Below are positions 17,189-26,179 of a DNA stretch of 64,000 nt, one piece after another. Location: contig CAYPAU010000001.1 of assembly GCA_964408825.1 (NCBI GenBank), forward strand, positions 62,001 to 126,000, in the 5' to 3' direction. This DNA is from CAYPAU01 sp964408825 (GTDB lineage Bacteria > Patescibacteriota > Microgenomatia > Levybacterales > UBA12049). A program made the position numbers and the translations under genes. Position 1 is the stretch's first letter. The number at the start of each line of letters is the position of its first letter. Below the pieces are notes generated by a model. The model saw only the letters and a program-made list of their open reading frames with translations, was not told where the DNA came from and searched no databases.

Positions 17189-18096
17189 AGATAATAGGAA
17201 CAGGACTTACGGGACTTGTGGGGTCCCGAGTTGCAGAGCTTTTAAAAGATAAATATGAATTTGTAAATTTTAGCAGAAGAAGTGGTAATGACATAACTGA
17301 CAAGAATGAAGTTTTTAATTTTCTAGGATCATCAGACGCGCCCCTCGTAATTCATCTTGCAGCAAAAACAGACGTAGATGATTGCGAAAAGGATAAAGAA
17401 GAAGATAGTAAAATATTGGGATATAAAGATATTAAGGAACAGGAAGAGGAATTTAAAATAAAGAAAACGGCTTGGGCAGTTAATGTTTTAGGAACAAAAA
17501 ATATTGTTGACGCATGCAGAAAAACTAAGAAAAAATTAATATACATATCAACCGACTTTGTCTTCGACGGGACAAAAGATTTTTACAAAGAGGAAGATAC
17601 CCCAAACCCGATTAATTGGTATGGAAAAACAAAATATGAAGGGGAGAAACTGGTTTCTTCTTCGGAAATTCCGAATGCGATAATAAGAATTTCGTATCCC
17701 TATAGAGCAAAATTTCCCAAAAAAGATTTTATAAGAGTTTTAATTGATCTTTTGGCAAATGGTAAATCTTTAAGAATGGTAAGCGATCAGATTATTACAC
17801 CGACATTTATAGACGATCTTGATTTTGTTTTCGACTATTTTCTTAAAAACCAAACGGAAGGTGTTTTTCACGCATGCGGAGGGGACTCTCTGACTCCTTT
17901 TGAAATAGTAAATAAAATTGCTGAAGTTTTTGGTTTTAATAAAAATTTAATATCAAAAACAATAAGGAAAGAATTTTTCAGAGGAAGAGCAGAACGCCCT
18001 TAACATCTTCTTATGAAAAATGATAAAATTAACAAATTGGTAATAAAATTCAAAAGACTTGAAGAAGGCATTTTAGAAACGAGAAAACAAATATGA
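17185..18096 (+). pseudogene. rmlD: dTDP-4-dehydrorhamnose reductase (RmlD-like), interrupted by in-frame TAA
   Basis: Reductase of the RmlD family: GTGLTGLVGSRVAELL nucleotide motif, STDFVFDG, and YGKTKYEGE (YxxxK). The first 272 codons end at TAA 18001-18003 after FFRGRAERP. The same frame continues without another stop to 18096 (HLLMKNDKINKLVIKFKRLE), which looks like the family's usual C-terminal 'LKNDKI...' helix. The full frame ends in an ATGA overlap with ugd, the expected operon junction. So the TAA looks like a single substitution, an assembly error, or a read-through site. Losing ~30 C-terminal residues may or may not abolish activity. Confidence 0.8.
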
Positions 18097-19382
18097 CAAT
18101 AACTTTCATCGGCCACGGATATGTTGGACTTGTTACAGCATCCATCTTTGCAGATTTAGGCAATAAGGTTTGGGTGATTGGCAGGGACCCTAAGAAAATA
18201 AAAGATCTTAAAAAAGGAAAATCTCCATTCTTTGAACCCGGACTTGAAGAACTTGTAAAACGAAATATTAGAGCAAAGAGGCTTTTTTTTACGCTTGATT
18301 ATAAGCCTTCAGTTTCGGATTCAGACATAGTTTTCATAGCCGTTGGAACTCCACCGAATAAAACAGGCGATGCAGAACTTCTTGGAGTTTTCGCCGTTGC
18401 GGAAAATATTGGAAAAAATCTGAAAGGTTATACGGTTATTGCTACAAAAAGCACGGTTCCTCCCGGCACAAATAAAAGAATAAAACAATTGATAGATGAA
18501 GTTAAGCCTCATGAAGCAACATTCGACATCGCATCGGTTCCTGAGTTTCTTCGTGAAGGAACAGCGATTCAAGACACCTTGGCGCCCGACAGGATTGTTA
18601 TAGGAACCGAAAATAAAAGAGCCCAGAATTTGCTTATTGAACTTCATAAGCCTATCGACAGACAGTTTGTTCTAACAAATCTTGAGACAGCGGAGCTCAT
18701 TAAATATGCATCAAATTCATTTTTGGCCACTAAAATTTCATTTGCAAATGCGATAGCAAAATTATCAGAACTAGTCGGAGCAGATGGTATTGCCGTTATT
18801 GAAGGACTAGGTCTGGACAAAAGGATTGGCAATGAATTTCTTGCTCCAGGTCCTGGCTACGGCGGAAGCTGTTTCCCAAAAGACGTAAAAGCCCTAATTG
18901 CAATCGCCAAGAATTATGATTATAGCTTTGCTTTACTTGATGAGGTAGAAAAAATTAATGGACAGGCAAAGCGCGATATCGTTAGAAAAGCAAGAAAATT
19001 GCTGACAGATTTAAACAAAAAGACCATTGGAATATTGGGTCTTTCCTTCAAACCCAATACCGATGACATGCGGGATGCTCAGTCTGTCGATATTATAGAA
19101 ATGTTAAAGCAAGAAAGAGCAAGTATTAAAGCTTTTGACCCTCAAGCTATGGCAAATGCAAAAAGAATCATAACTAACGTTGAATTTTGCGATAACGTTT
19201 ACGATGTAGCCAAGGGATCAGATGCACTTATTATTATTACAGATTGGAACGAATTTAAAGAACTTGATTTTAAAAAAATAAAAAAACTCATGAAAAACCT
19301 TATTATTATCGATGGAAGGAATATTTATAATCCTGAAAAAATGAGGGAATTAGGTTTCACCTATGTTGGAATTGGAAGATGA
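18093..19382 (+). CDS. ugd: UDP-glucose/GDP-mannose 6-dehydrogenase
   Basis: 429-residue NAD-dependent nucleotide-sugar dehydrogenase that oxidises C6 twice to a uronate. Motifs: GHGYVGLVTASIFADLGNKV (Rossmann), SVPEFLREGTAIQD, GPGYGGSCFPKD (catalytic Cys in the GSCFPKD motif) and GLSFKPNTDDMRDAQS. A uxs-like gene in the same cluster favours the UDP-glucose to UDP-glucuronate reading. The start overlaps the end of the full rmlD frame by ATGA. Confidence 0.95.
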   Translation: MTITFIGHGYVGLVTASIFADLGNKVWVIGRDPKKIKDLKKGKSPFFEPGLEELVKRNIRAKRLFFTLDYKPSVSDSDIVFIAVGTPPNKTGDAELLGVFAVAENIGKNLKGYTVIATKSTVPPGTNKRIKQLIDEVKPHEATFDIASVPEFLREGTAIQDTLAPDRIVIGTENKRAQNLLIELHKPIDRQFVLTNLETAELIKYASNSFLATKISFANAIAKLSELVGADGIAVIEGLGLDKRIGNEFLAPGPGYGGSCFPKDVKALIAIAKNYDYSFALLDEVEKINGQAKRDIVRKARKLLTDLNKKTIGILGLSFKPNTDDMRDAQSVDIIEMLKQERASIKAFDPQAMANAKRIITNVEFCDNVYDVAKGSDALIIITDWNEFKELDFKKIKKLMKNLIIIDGRNIYNPEKMRELGFTYVGIGR

Positions 19383-19494
19383 GCCTCCTTTGTTAAAACT
19401 TCGGATGGATCATGTCCCCGAAGCTTTAGTAATTTTTATGAGTAGAACATTTTGGAAAATAAAAAAAAATACGAGAGAGCGCGAAGGGGCATGA
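19383..19494 (+). promoter_or_regulatory. Structured leader element, copy 2 (before rmd-like gene)
   Basis: Homologue of the element before rmlD: GTTAAAACTTCGGAT (19392-19406), then CATGTCCCCGAAGCTT. CTTCGG (19400-19405) and CCGAAG (19418-19423) form a perfect 6 bp stem. Its loop side TCATG(T)CCCC matches the reverse complement of GGGGCATGA (19486-19494, start codon region) with one bulged T. Relative to copy 1 both partners changed (CTCC/GGAG to CCCC/GGGG), so the pairing is kept. The GGGG run again touches the ATG. Confidence 0.5.
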
Positions 19495-20450
19495 AGAAAG
19501 TTTTGATAACGGGAGTCTCTGGTTTTGCAGGCAGTTTCTTAGCAGAAAGGCTTGTTTCAGAAAATAATGTAGATGTATATGGCGTATATTTAAATGAAAA
19601 AACTCTTTCTAACTTAAGTTCAATAAGAGATAGAGTAAAACTTCTAAGGCTTGATCTGTCCGATGGAAAAGGAGTTTTAAAGCTCATTGGGGAGGAAAAA
19701 CCAGATTATATATATCATTTGGCAGCCTTACCTTCTTCCGGGGAAAGCTTTGAGATGCCCTACCACACTTTTCAAAGTAATGTACAGCCTGAAATAAATA
19801 TTCTTGAAGCTTTGCGTAAATTAGATTTAAATTCTACTAGAGTGATGATTGTCTCATCCGCTGAAATCTATGGGTTGGTGGCCAAAAAAGATTTGCCAAT
19901 TGATGAAAATACCCCCTTTAATCCGACTAACCCTTATGCAGTATCAAAACTTGCTCAGGATTTTTTAGGTCTTCAATATTTTTTGTCACATAAACTTCAG
20001 ATTATCAGAGTTCGTCCCTTCAATCATATTGGTCCAAGACAATCTTCTGATTTTGTTGTTTCAGCTTTTGCAAAAAAAATTGCAGAAATAGAAAAAGGAA
20101 AAAGAGAGCCAATTTTACCGGTGGGTAATTTAGAAAGTTCAAGAGATTTTACAGACGTTAGGGATATGGTAAGAGCCTACCATCTTGCTATAGAAAAAGG
20201 GGAAGTTGGAGATGTATACAATATCGGATCAGGAAAATCTTACAAGATTTCTGAAATTCTTAGGAGATTATTATTGCTTTCAAGAGTAAATATCAAAATT
20301 GAAACTGATAAAATTCTCCTAAGGCCTTCAGATAATCCCATTCTTCTATGCGATAAAACGAAGTTCTCAAATCTTACAGGTTGGGAGTTAAGGATTCCAA
20401 TAGAAAAGACACTGAAAGATACGCTTGAGTATTGGAGAAATATAATTTAA
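19491..20450 (+). CDS. NAD-dependent epimerase/reductase, GDP-4-keto-6-deoxymannose reductase-like
   Basis: 319 residues from ATG 19491 (MKKVLITGVSGFAGSFLAER). An earlier TTG is not supported. It is an extended SDR with GVSGFAGSFL, HLAALPSSGESF, SSAEIYG, YAVSKLAQD (YxxxK), IRVRPFNHIGPRQS and a DFTDVRDMVRAYHLA stretch. Sequence style and the adjacent gmd gene indicate the Rmd/GDP-6-deoxy-mannose reductase role, giving GDP-rhamnose, but another epimerase activity cannot be excluded. Confidence 0.85.
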   Translation: MKKVLITGVSGFAGSFLAERLVSENNVDVYGVYLNEKTLSNLSSIRDRVKLLRLDLSDGKGVLKLIGEEKPDYIYHLAALPSSGESFEMPYHTFQSNVQPEINILEALRKLDLNSTRVMIVSSAEIYGLVAKKDLPIDENTPFNPTNPYAVSKLAQDFLGLQYFLSHKLQIIRVRPFNHIGPRQSSDFVVSAFAKKIAEIEKGKREPILPVGNLESSRDFTDVRDMVRAYHLAIEKGEVGDVYNIGSGKSYKISEILRRLLLLSRVNIKIETDKILLRPSDNPILLCDKTKFSNLTGWELRIPIEKTLKDTLEYWRNII

Positions 20451-20462
20451 AATCTATAAAAC

Positions 20463-21437
20463 ATGGCAAAAAAAGCTTTGATTACCGGAATTACTGGGCA
20501 AGATGGTTCATATCTTGCATAACTATTATTGTCCAAGGGCTATAGGGTTTTTGGGCTAACGAGACGGACAAGCACGATAAATTTTGAGCGAATTAAAAAT
20601 ATCGAAGATAAGATAACTTTAATTCAAGGAGATCTTCTCGATCAAAGCTCATTGTCGTCTGCTATTTTGGAATCAGAACCAGATGAAGTTTACAATCTCG
20701 CTGCTCAATCATTTGTTAAAACCTCCTGGAATCAGCCTGTTTTAACCGGTGAATTTACAGCATTGGGAGTAACAAGGCTTCTTGAAGCAATTCGTGCAGT
20801 TAATCCTAAGATTAAATTTTATCAGGCTTCTTCTTCTGAAATGTTTGGTAAGGTTACCGAAACTCCCCAGAAAGAAACTACAAGATTTCATCCAAGAAGT
20901 CCATACGGAGTTGCAAAGGTTTATGGACATTATATTACATTAAACTATAGAGAAAGTTATGAAATGTTTGCATGTTCTGGGATTTTCTTTAATCACGAGT
21001 CTCCAAGACGAGGACTCGAGTTTGTAACAAGAAAAATAAGTCATGCAGTTGCCCGAATCAGTCTTGGAAAACAAAAGATACTTGAGCTTGGCTCTCTTGA
21101 GCCAAAAAGAGATTGGGGATATGCAGGAGATTATGTTGAAGCAATGTGGCTTATGCTGCAGCAAGAAAAGGCGGATGATTTCGTAATAGCAACCGGAGAA
21201 AACCACAGCGTCAAAGAATTTGTTGAGCTTGCTTTTGCCTTCGTTAAGATAAAAGATTGGCAAAAGCATGTTAAGTCAGATGTAAATGAACATTTAAGAC
21301 CGGCAGAAGTGGATTATCTTATAGGCGATGCAAGTAAGGCAAGAAAAGTTCTGGGATGGAAACCTGAGACAGGCTTTAAAGAATTAGTTGAGCTTATGGT
21401 AGAAGCTGATATTGAAAGGGAAAAGGGCACTAAGTGA
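20463..21437 (+). pseudogene. gmd: GDP-mannose 4,6-dehydratase with in-frame TAA at codon 20
   Basis: Gmd makes GDP-4-keto-6-deoxymannose. The N-terminus MAKKALITGITGQDGSYLA is the strongly conserved Gmd start. The next codon is TAA (20520-20522), where the family has Glu (GAA), and LLLSKGYRVFGLTRRTS continues in frame. The rest is intact to 21437: ASSSEMFG, PRSPYGVAKVYGH, FFNHESPRRGLEFVTRKI, RDWGYAGDYVEAMW. Only the G-to-T change separates it from a full 324-residue enzyme. Restart at TTG 20529 would lose the NAD-binding loop. It is a recent nonsense mutation, a sequence error or a read-through site. Confidence 0.9.
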
Positions 21438-21439
21438 TA

Positions 21440-22405
21440 ATGAAGACAGCTCTTGTGGCCGGAGGAGCAGGTTTTATGGGCTCTCATCTTTGCAAAAAAC
21501 TCCTCGATAAAAATTTCAGGGTAATATGCTTAGATAATTTAGTAACCGGAAATGATGGTGTCATTAAAAAATTTCTTTCCGCAAAAAATTTTAAATTTTT
21601 AAAAGCAAATGTTAGTGATAGCAAAGATCTAAAAAACTTAAATGATGTAAGTTTTATATTTCATTTGGCCTCTCCCGCATCTCCGAGTCAAAAAAGTCCG
21701 AGAAGTTATCTTGCCTTCCCCATAGAGACTCTTCTAGCAAACTCATTGGGCACTTATAACTTACTCAATATTGCAAAAAATTCAAATGCAAAATTTCTTT
21801 ATGCGTCTTCGTCTGAAGTTTATGGAGATCCAAAGGTTTCTCCTCAGGGAGAAGATTATTTTGGAAATGTAAATCCAGTTGGAATTCGTTCGGTCTACGA
21901 TGAAGGAAAAAGATTTGGTGAGGCAATCACTATGGCATATGTTAGAAAATTCAACACAGACGCAAGAATAATAAGAATATTTAATACTTTTGGTCCAAAC
22001 ATGAGGAATGATGATGGACGGGTCATCTCAAACTTTATAAATCAGGCGATTAGAAACGAACCTCTTACAGTTTATGGGGACGGAAAACAAACCAGAAGTG
22101 TATGCTATATAGATGATCTTATTGAGGGGTTACTGCTTTCAATGTTTTCCGATAAAACAAAGGGAGAAGTTATTAATCTTGGAAATTCTGAAGAAAAAAC
22201 AATTATTGAGCTCGCAAACCTAATAAAAAAATTGACCAATTCTAATTCCGAGATTATTTTTGAGCCACTTCCCGATGATGATCCTAAGCAAAGAAAGCCT
22301 AACATAGAGAAAGCAAAAAGACTTCTTTCTTGGAAACCAAAAGTGGATATTGACCAAGGACTTTTAGAAACAATAGAATATTTTGAGAAGATAAAAAATA
22401 GCTGA
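21440..22405 (+). CDS. UDP-glucuronate decarboxylase-like epimerase (UXS)
   Basis: 321 residues from ATG 21440 (MKTALVAGGAGFMGSHLCKK). A GTG two codons earlier is possible. It is an extended SDR closely resembling UDP-xylose synthase: HLASPASPSQ, SSSEVYGDPKVSPQGEDYFG, NPVGIRSVYDEGKRFGEA (the Y-x3-K with preceding SVYDEG), RIFNTFGPNMRNDDGRVISN. With ugd in the same cluster it would convert UDP-glucuronate to UDP-xylose. It starts 2 bp after the gmd stop. Confidence 0.88.
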   Translation: MKTALVAGGAGFMGSHLCKKLLDKNFRVICLDNLVTGNDGVIKKFLSAKNFKFLKANVSDSKDLKNLNDVSFIFHLASPASPSQKSPRSYLAFPIETLLANSLGTYNLLNIAKNSNAKFLYASSSEVYGDPKVSPQGEDYFGNVNPVGIRSVYDEGKRFGEAITMAYVRKFNTDARIIRIFNTFGPNMRNDDGRVISNFINQAIRNEPLTVYGDGKQTRSVCYIDDLIEGLLLSMFSDKTKGEVINLGNSEEKTIIELANLIKKLTNSNSEIIFEPLPDDDPKQRKPNIEKAKRLLSWKPKVDIDQGLLETIEYFEKIKNS

Positions 22406-22479
22406 ATGGCTAAATAGCTAGACGGTTAAGATTTGTACACTTTGAAAACTATTTGACCGTTCAGCCATTTTAGCTATTC
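22404..22479. repeat. Imperfect inverted repeat between uxs-like and GT2 genes
   Basis: Left arm 22404-22430 (GAATGGCTAAATAGCTAGAC...) and right arm 22449-22479 (CTATTTGACCGTTCAGCCAT...) are imperfect inverted repeats of ~28 bp built from GGCTAAAT/AGCTA words. The structure begins at the upstream stop codon and ends 6 nt before the next ATG. No T-run terminator is evident. It belongs to the AT-rich simple-sequence inserts also seen in recJ and cca. Confidence 0.6.
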
Positions 22480-22485
22480 TGTTTT

Positions 22486-23619
22486 ATGAAGGTAGCTATT
22501 ATAAACCCCACTTATAACGAAAAAGGTAATATTGACCGCCTTATCCCAACTCTTGAGAACGAAATTTTTCCAAAAATAAAAAATCACGATATGCACATTT
22601 TAGTTGCAGATGACAATTCTCCAGATGGAACAGAAAAAGAAGTAAGAGAACTTATGGGGAAATGGAAAAACATAGATATCTCCTCGGGCGAGAAGCTTGG
22701 CTTGGGTGCGGCATATATAAGAGGAATGACCTACGCAATTGAGAAGATGGGGGCAGATGTTGTTTTTGAAATGGATGCTGATCTTCAGCATGATCCCGAA
22801 AAAATACCCGAATTTCTCAAAAAGATTGACGATGGATACGACATGGTTATCGGCAATAGATACAGTGATGGAGGATCGATTCCCAAAAATTGGCCAATTT
22901 TGAGAAAAATATTTTCAGTTGTAGCAAATCTCTTTGTAAGAACCATATTTATGAAATTTTCAATCCATGATTGGACAGGAGGATACAGGGCTCTTAAAAA
23001 AGAAGTATTTCTAAGAGAAAAAGAAGAATTAACAAATTATAAAGGTTACATTTTTCAGATATCTTTTCTTCACAAAGCCGTAAGAGACGGATTTAAAATA
23101 GGTGAGGTTCCTTTCCACTTTTCAGATAGAAATCTTGGTAAATCAAAAATTGCTCCCTTAGGATACATTATTGAGGTATTCAAATTTGTAATTTCAACCA
23201 GAATGAAAGAAATACTCCTTGGAAAATTTGGTAAATTTCTGGTAGTTGGGGGTACGGGTTTTATAATTAATGCAGTAGTATTAAGAGTTCTGGTTGAGAT
23301 TTTCGGATGGGATGCTTCACTAGCTAATTTAGTTGGTGCGGCTTTGGCAATATTTTCTAATTATAATTTTAATAATCTCTGGACATTTGGGGAGAATAAG
23401 GCATCTACTATTTCAAGTTACTTTATCAAGATGGCACAATTTTATCTAACTTCCTCGTTTGGCGTTATCTTTATCCAAACAGGAACAATATTCCTGGGAC
23501 AGCGCCTAATCGGAGAAAATTATTACTTTATATATTTTTTAATAGGCACCTTCTTCCTTCTTATTTGGAACTTTACGGTATATAATAAAATCATCTGGCG
23601 CAAGAAGGCTCCTAAATGA
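22486..23619 (+). CDS. Family 2 glycosyltransferase fused to GtrA-like membrane domain
   Basis: 377 residues. The N-terminal ~235 residues are a GT-A glycosyltransferase like dolichol/undecaprenyl-phosphate mannose synthase: NPTYNEKGNIDRLI, VADDNSPDGT, FEMDADLQHDPE (DxD) and DWTGGYRAL. The C-terminal ~130 residues have four membrane helices of the GtrA type (KFLVVGGTGFIINAVVLRVL, SNYNFNNLWTF). The enzyme would load a sugar onto a lipid carrier, and GtrA helps flip or place it. The next gene is a GT39-type transferase that could use that donor. Confidence 0.92.
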   Translation: MKVAIINPTYNEKGNIDRLIPTLENEIFPKIKNHDMHILVADDNSPDGTEKEVRELMGKWKNIDISSGEKLGLGAAYIRGMTYAIEKMGADVVFEMDADLQHDPEKIPEFLKKIDDGYDMVIGNRYSDGGSIPKNWPILRKIFSVVANLFVRTIFMKFSIHDWTGGYRALKKEVFLREKEELTNYKGYIFQISFLHKAVRDGFKIGEVPFHFSDRNLGKSKIAPLGYIIEVFKFVISTRMKEILLGKFGKFLVVGGTGFIINAVVLRVLVEIFGWDASLANLVGAALAIFSNYNFNNLWTFGENKASTISSYFIKMAQFYLTSSFGVIFIQTGTIFLGQRLIGENYYFIYFLIGTFFLLIWNFTVYNKIIWRKKAPK

Positions 23620-25214
23620 AAGTTTCCCTAAAGAAGTTTAAAGCTTTTGTTTTAAATCCCAATTTAGTGATTATTGTTATTCTTGTTTTAGCCTCCTTTT
23701 TGAGACTATACAGAATACAGGATTACATGACCTTCCTTGGAGATGAGGGAAGAGATGTACTGGTTGTCTATAATATTCTCCATGGGAATTTAACACTCCT
23801 TGGCCCGGCTGCTTCGGTAGGAGGTTTTTTCCTTGGTCCTATTTATTACTATTTTATGGTCCCCTTTCTGTGGATGTTTAATTACAATCCTGTCGGACCG
23901 GCTATTATGGTAGCACTTTTTGGGGTCGCTACGGTTTATCTACTTTATAGATTTGCATCCGAGCTTTTCAATAAAAGAATAGGTCTTATTGCAGCACTTT
24001 TATACTCAATTTCTCCTATCGTGATAGCATATTCTCGTTCTTCCTGGAATCCAAATCTAATGCCGTTTTTCTCACTTTCTTCCCTGTATGTTTTATATAG
24101 AGCTGTAAAAATTAACAGCTGGAAGCTTTTTCTACTTTGCGGATTTCTTTTGGGAATTTCAATGCAGCTTCATTATCTTGCATTTTTCTTAGGTGCTGTT
24201 GTGGCTTCTTATATTTTAATAGTCGATCTTTTAGGAAAGTTTTATGCAGGGAAAAAGAGCTTGGATTTTGTTAAACAATACTTTCTGGTTTTCATAGGTT
24301 TTCTAATTGGTTTGTCTCCTTTTCTTGCATTTGAAGCAAGGCATGGTTTTCAAAATATAACAAGTATTTACGGTTTTGTATTTAAATCGGACGAGACCGG
24401 AGTCGGTCTTTCTTTCTTCTCAAGTGTTTATGATGTTTTCTTTAGGCTATTTGCGAGGCTTGTCGCAAATTTTCCGGCGTATGATCAAATTGCGGCAGGA
24501 CAACACTCAAATATAGCGCTATGGTATGTCTTGGCGTTTCTCCTGGGACTTAGCTCGCTTTCTATTTTGGTTTATAAATTTATTAAAAATTTTCCTTATT
24601 CTAAAGAAAAGTACAAAAAAAACTATGGTGAATTCCTGAAAATTTACTTGCTATTTGCATGGCTTGGCGTTGGCATAATTCTCTTTGGGTTTTATAGAAA
24701 ACCGATTTATGAGTATTATTTTGGTTTTATGTTTGTTTTACCCTTTATTCTTTCGGCCCACGCCTTAGATTTTCTTAATTCAAAAAAGATTCTATTAAAA
24801 ATAACTTCAGTTATAGCTTTTATCGCACTTCTTGCTGTTAATCTTTACGGCATGCCATTTAAATATGAGCCGAACAGACAATTAAAGCAGGTCAAAACCA
24901 TTGCAGAGTTTGTTTTGAATAAAACAGAAAGTAGGCCGTTTAACTTTGCCTTGATTACCGGCGGGAATTCGGATCATGCCTACCGCTATTTTTTCAAGCT
25001 AAGAAATCAGGATCCGGTAGCAATTGAGCCTCCGGTAACTGATCCCGCGAGAAAAACGGTTACTGACCAACTTTTGGTGGTTTGTGAAGGACCATGTCAA
25101 CCTCTAGGAAACTCTCTTTGGGAAGTGGCAGGGTTTGGAAGAGCGGAAATCGCAGGCGAGTGGAACATCATTGTCGTAAAAGTATATAAACTGGTCCACT
25201 ATAAGGAAAAGTAG
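23616..25214 (+). CDS. GT39/ArnT-like membrane glycosyltransferase
   Basis: 532 residues, about eleven to thirteen membrane helices. The first extracellular loop contains FLGDEGRDVLVVYNI, in which the acidic pair is typical of ArnT/PMT (GT39/GT83) catalytic sites; it is followed by GPIYYYFMVPF. Such enzymes transfer a sugar from a lipid-phosphate donor to protein or glycan outside the membrane. It overlaps the GT2-GtrA gene by ATGA, consistent with donor synthesis and transfer as one module. Confidence 0.88.
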   Translation: MKVSLKKFKAFVLNPNLVIIVILVLASFLRLYRIQDYMTFLGDEGRDVLVVYNILHGNLTLLGPAASVGGFFLGPIYYYFMVPFLWMFNYNPVGPAIMVALFGVATVYLLYRFASELFNKRIGLIAALLYSISPIVIAYSRSSWNPNLMPFFSLSSLYVLYRAVKINSWKLFLLCGFLLGISMQLHYLAFFLGAVVASYILIVDLLGKFYAGKKSLDFVKQYFLVFIGFLIGLSPFLAFEARHGFQNITSIYGFVFKSDETGVGLSFFSSVYDVFFRLFARLVANFPAYDQIAAGQHSNIALWYVLAFLLGLSSLSILVYKFIKNFPYSKEKYKKNYGEFLKIYLLFAWLGVGIILFGFYRKPIYEYYFGFMFVLPFILSAHALDFLNSKKILLKITSVIAFIALLAVNLYGMPFKYEPNRQLKQVKTIAEFVLNKTESRPFNFALITGGNSDHAYRYFFKLRNQDPVAIEPPVTDPARKTVTDQLLVVCEGPCQPLGNSLWEVAGFGRAEIAGEWNIIVVKVYKLVHYKEK

Positions 25215-25229
25215 GATTTGTCTCGTCTC

Positions 25230-25610
25230 ATGAAGATTTATATTGCTTCAAGAACAGCGCGCCGAGAAGAAGTAAAAAAAATAAACAATCTTTTCAAGGA
25301 TAAGGGATATGAAGTTCTTGATTGGACTTGGCATAAGTATATTAAGCCTTATTTTAAGAATAAAAAACTAGCCAAAGATTATGCCATTGAAGATATACAA
25401 AACATTAAGGAATCTGACATATTTATATTTCTTGCTGATAAAACTTTTGGAGCCGGTTCGACTACAGAGCTTGGGTCAGCCATTGCCTTTTTTGTAGAAA
25501 GAAAAAAGCCAAAGATCTACGTGGTTGGTGATAATTCAGCTAACTTATTTTATTACCACCCAGCTATAAATTATAGAAACTCAGTAGTTGAGATAATAGA
25601 AGAAATGTAA
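25230..25610 (+). CDS. Nucleoside 2-deoxyribosyltransferase-like protein
   Basis: 126 residues from ATG 25230 (MKIYIASRTARREEV). An upstream TTG would add four residues. The fold signature of the nucleoside deoxyribosyltransferase / LOG superfamily is present: an N-terminal IYIAS strand, a middle ESDIFIFLADKTFGAGSTTE strand-loop with Asp and Glu, and ELGSAIAFF. It could salvage nucleosides or act on another N-glycosidic substrate. A bidirectional terminator follows at once. Confidence 0.7.
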   Translation: MKIYIASRTARREEVKKINNLFKDKGYEVLDWTWHKYIKPYFKNKKLAKDYAIEDIQNIKESDIFIFLADKTFGAGSTTELGSAIAFFVERKKPKIYVVGDNSANLFYYHPAINYRNSVVEIIEEM

Positions 25611-25617
25611 TTTCAAT

Positions 25618-25651
25618 AAAAAACCCCACTGAGCAGAAGGAGGGGTTTTTT
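25618..25651. terminator. Bidirectional intrinsic terminator
   Basis: AAAAAACCCC (25618-25627) and GGGGTTTTTT (25642-25651) form a 10 bp stem with a 14 nt loop, and more Ts follow on the plus strand. It sits between convergent genes and has T-runs in both directions, so it can end both transcripts. Confidence 0.9.
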
Positions 25652-25702
25652 ATTTTTTTGTTCTTGAAGGTAAATTATTTTCCTTGCAAGGACCTTCAAG
25701 GA

Positions 25703-25846
25703 TTAAGACGAGCCAATCTTGTACATGCCGGTTCCACATACTGGGCATTTGCCCTTAAGAGCTGGTTTGCCGTTTTTCATTGTAACTTTTTGGGCATTCG
25801 GGTCATCTCTTTTGGCTCGGCATTTTACACAATACATTGTAGCCAT
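25703..25846 (-). CDS. DUF5679-like zinc-ribbon protein, 47 aa
   Basis: 47 residues starting MATMYCVKCRAKRDD. Two CxxC pairs (CVKC and CPVC) make a zinc ribbon, and the lysine-rich middle is typical of DUF5679. Start chosen at 25846 because GGAGGTGA lies 7-8 nt upstream; the longer frame would run through this Shine-Dalgarno. A nucleic-acid or ribosome-associated role is common for such ribbons but unproven. It lies 17 bp after the end of the next minus-strand gene. Confidence 0.88.
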   Translation of the reverse strand: MATMYCVKCRAKRDDPNAQKVTMKNGKPALKGKCPVCGTGMYKIGSS

Positions 25847-25863
25847 TTTTATATCACCTCCTT

Positions 25864-26160
25864 TCAATAGGAAATTCCAGGTAAAGTAATAACATGGATT
25901 TTCAGCATTAGTAAAAGAAAAATCTGAAATGCGATAATCAGTGCTGTTACCCAAGCAGTTTTCGTAATATCTTTTATAAGATATGGGTAGTTACTTACGG
26001 TTATTTTAGGTTCCGCAAGTTGAGGTTCTAAAGTTGTGGTTTCAGTTTTAGTTTCTTTTAATTCTTCCCTTGCGGTATAAGAGTTTAACTTAGTAGCATT
26101 AAGTCTGCGATGAAGGTCTGCTAGAACTTTTTCCCTGCGGGTTTTCCTTTTTTTATTCAT
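25864..26160 (-). CDS. Basic single-pass membrane protein
   Basis: 98 residues: a very basic N-terminal region (MNKKRKTRREKVLADLHRRL), a Thr/Glu-rich linker and one C-terminal membrane helix (about 70-92). No family recognised. It is transcribed divergently from the DUF4446 gene from a symmetric promoter pair and is followed on the same strand by the zinc-ribbon gene. Confidence 0.68.
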   Translation of the reverse strand: MNKKRKTRREKVLADLHRRLNATKLNSYTAREELKETKTETTTLEPQLAEPKITVSNYPYLIKDITKTAWVTALIIAFQIFLLLMLKIHVITLPGISY

Positions 26161-26179
26161 GTTTTCCGCGATAGAGCCT

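Noticed and set aside
18013..18096. Independent 27-codon small gene before ugd
   Set aside because: It is in frame with rmlD and matches its usual C-terminal segment; better explained as the rmlD tail after an in-frame stop.
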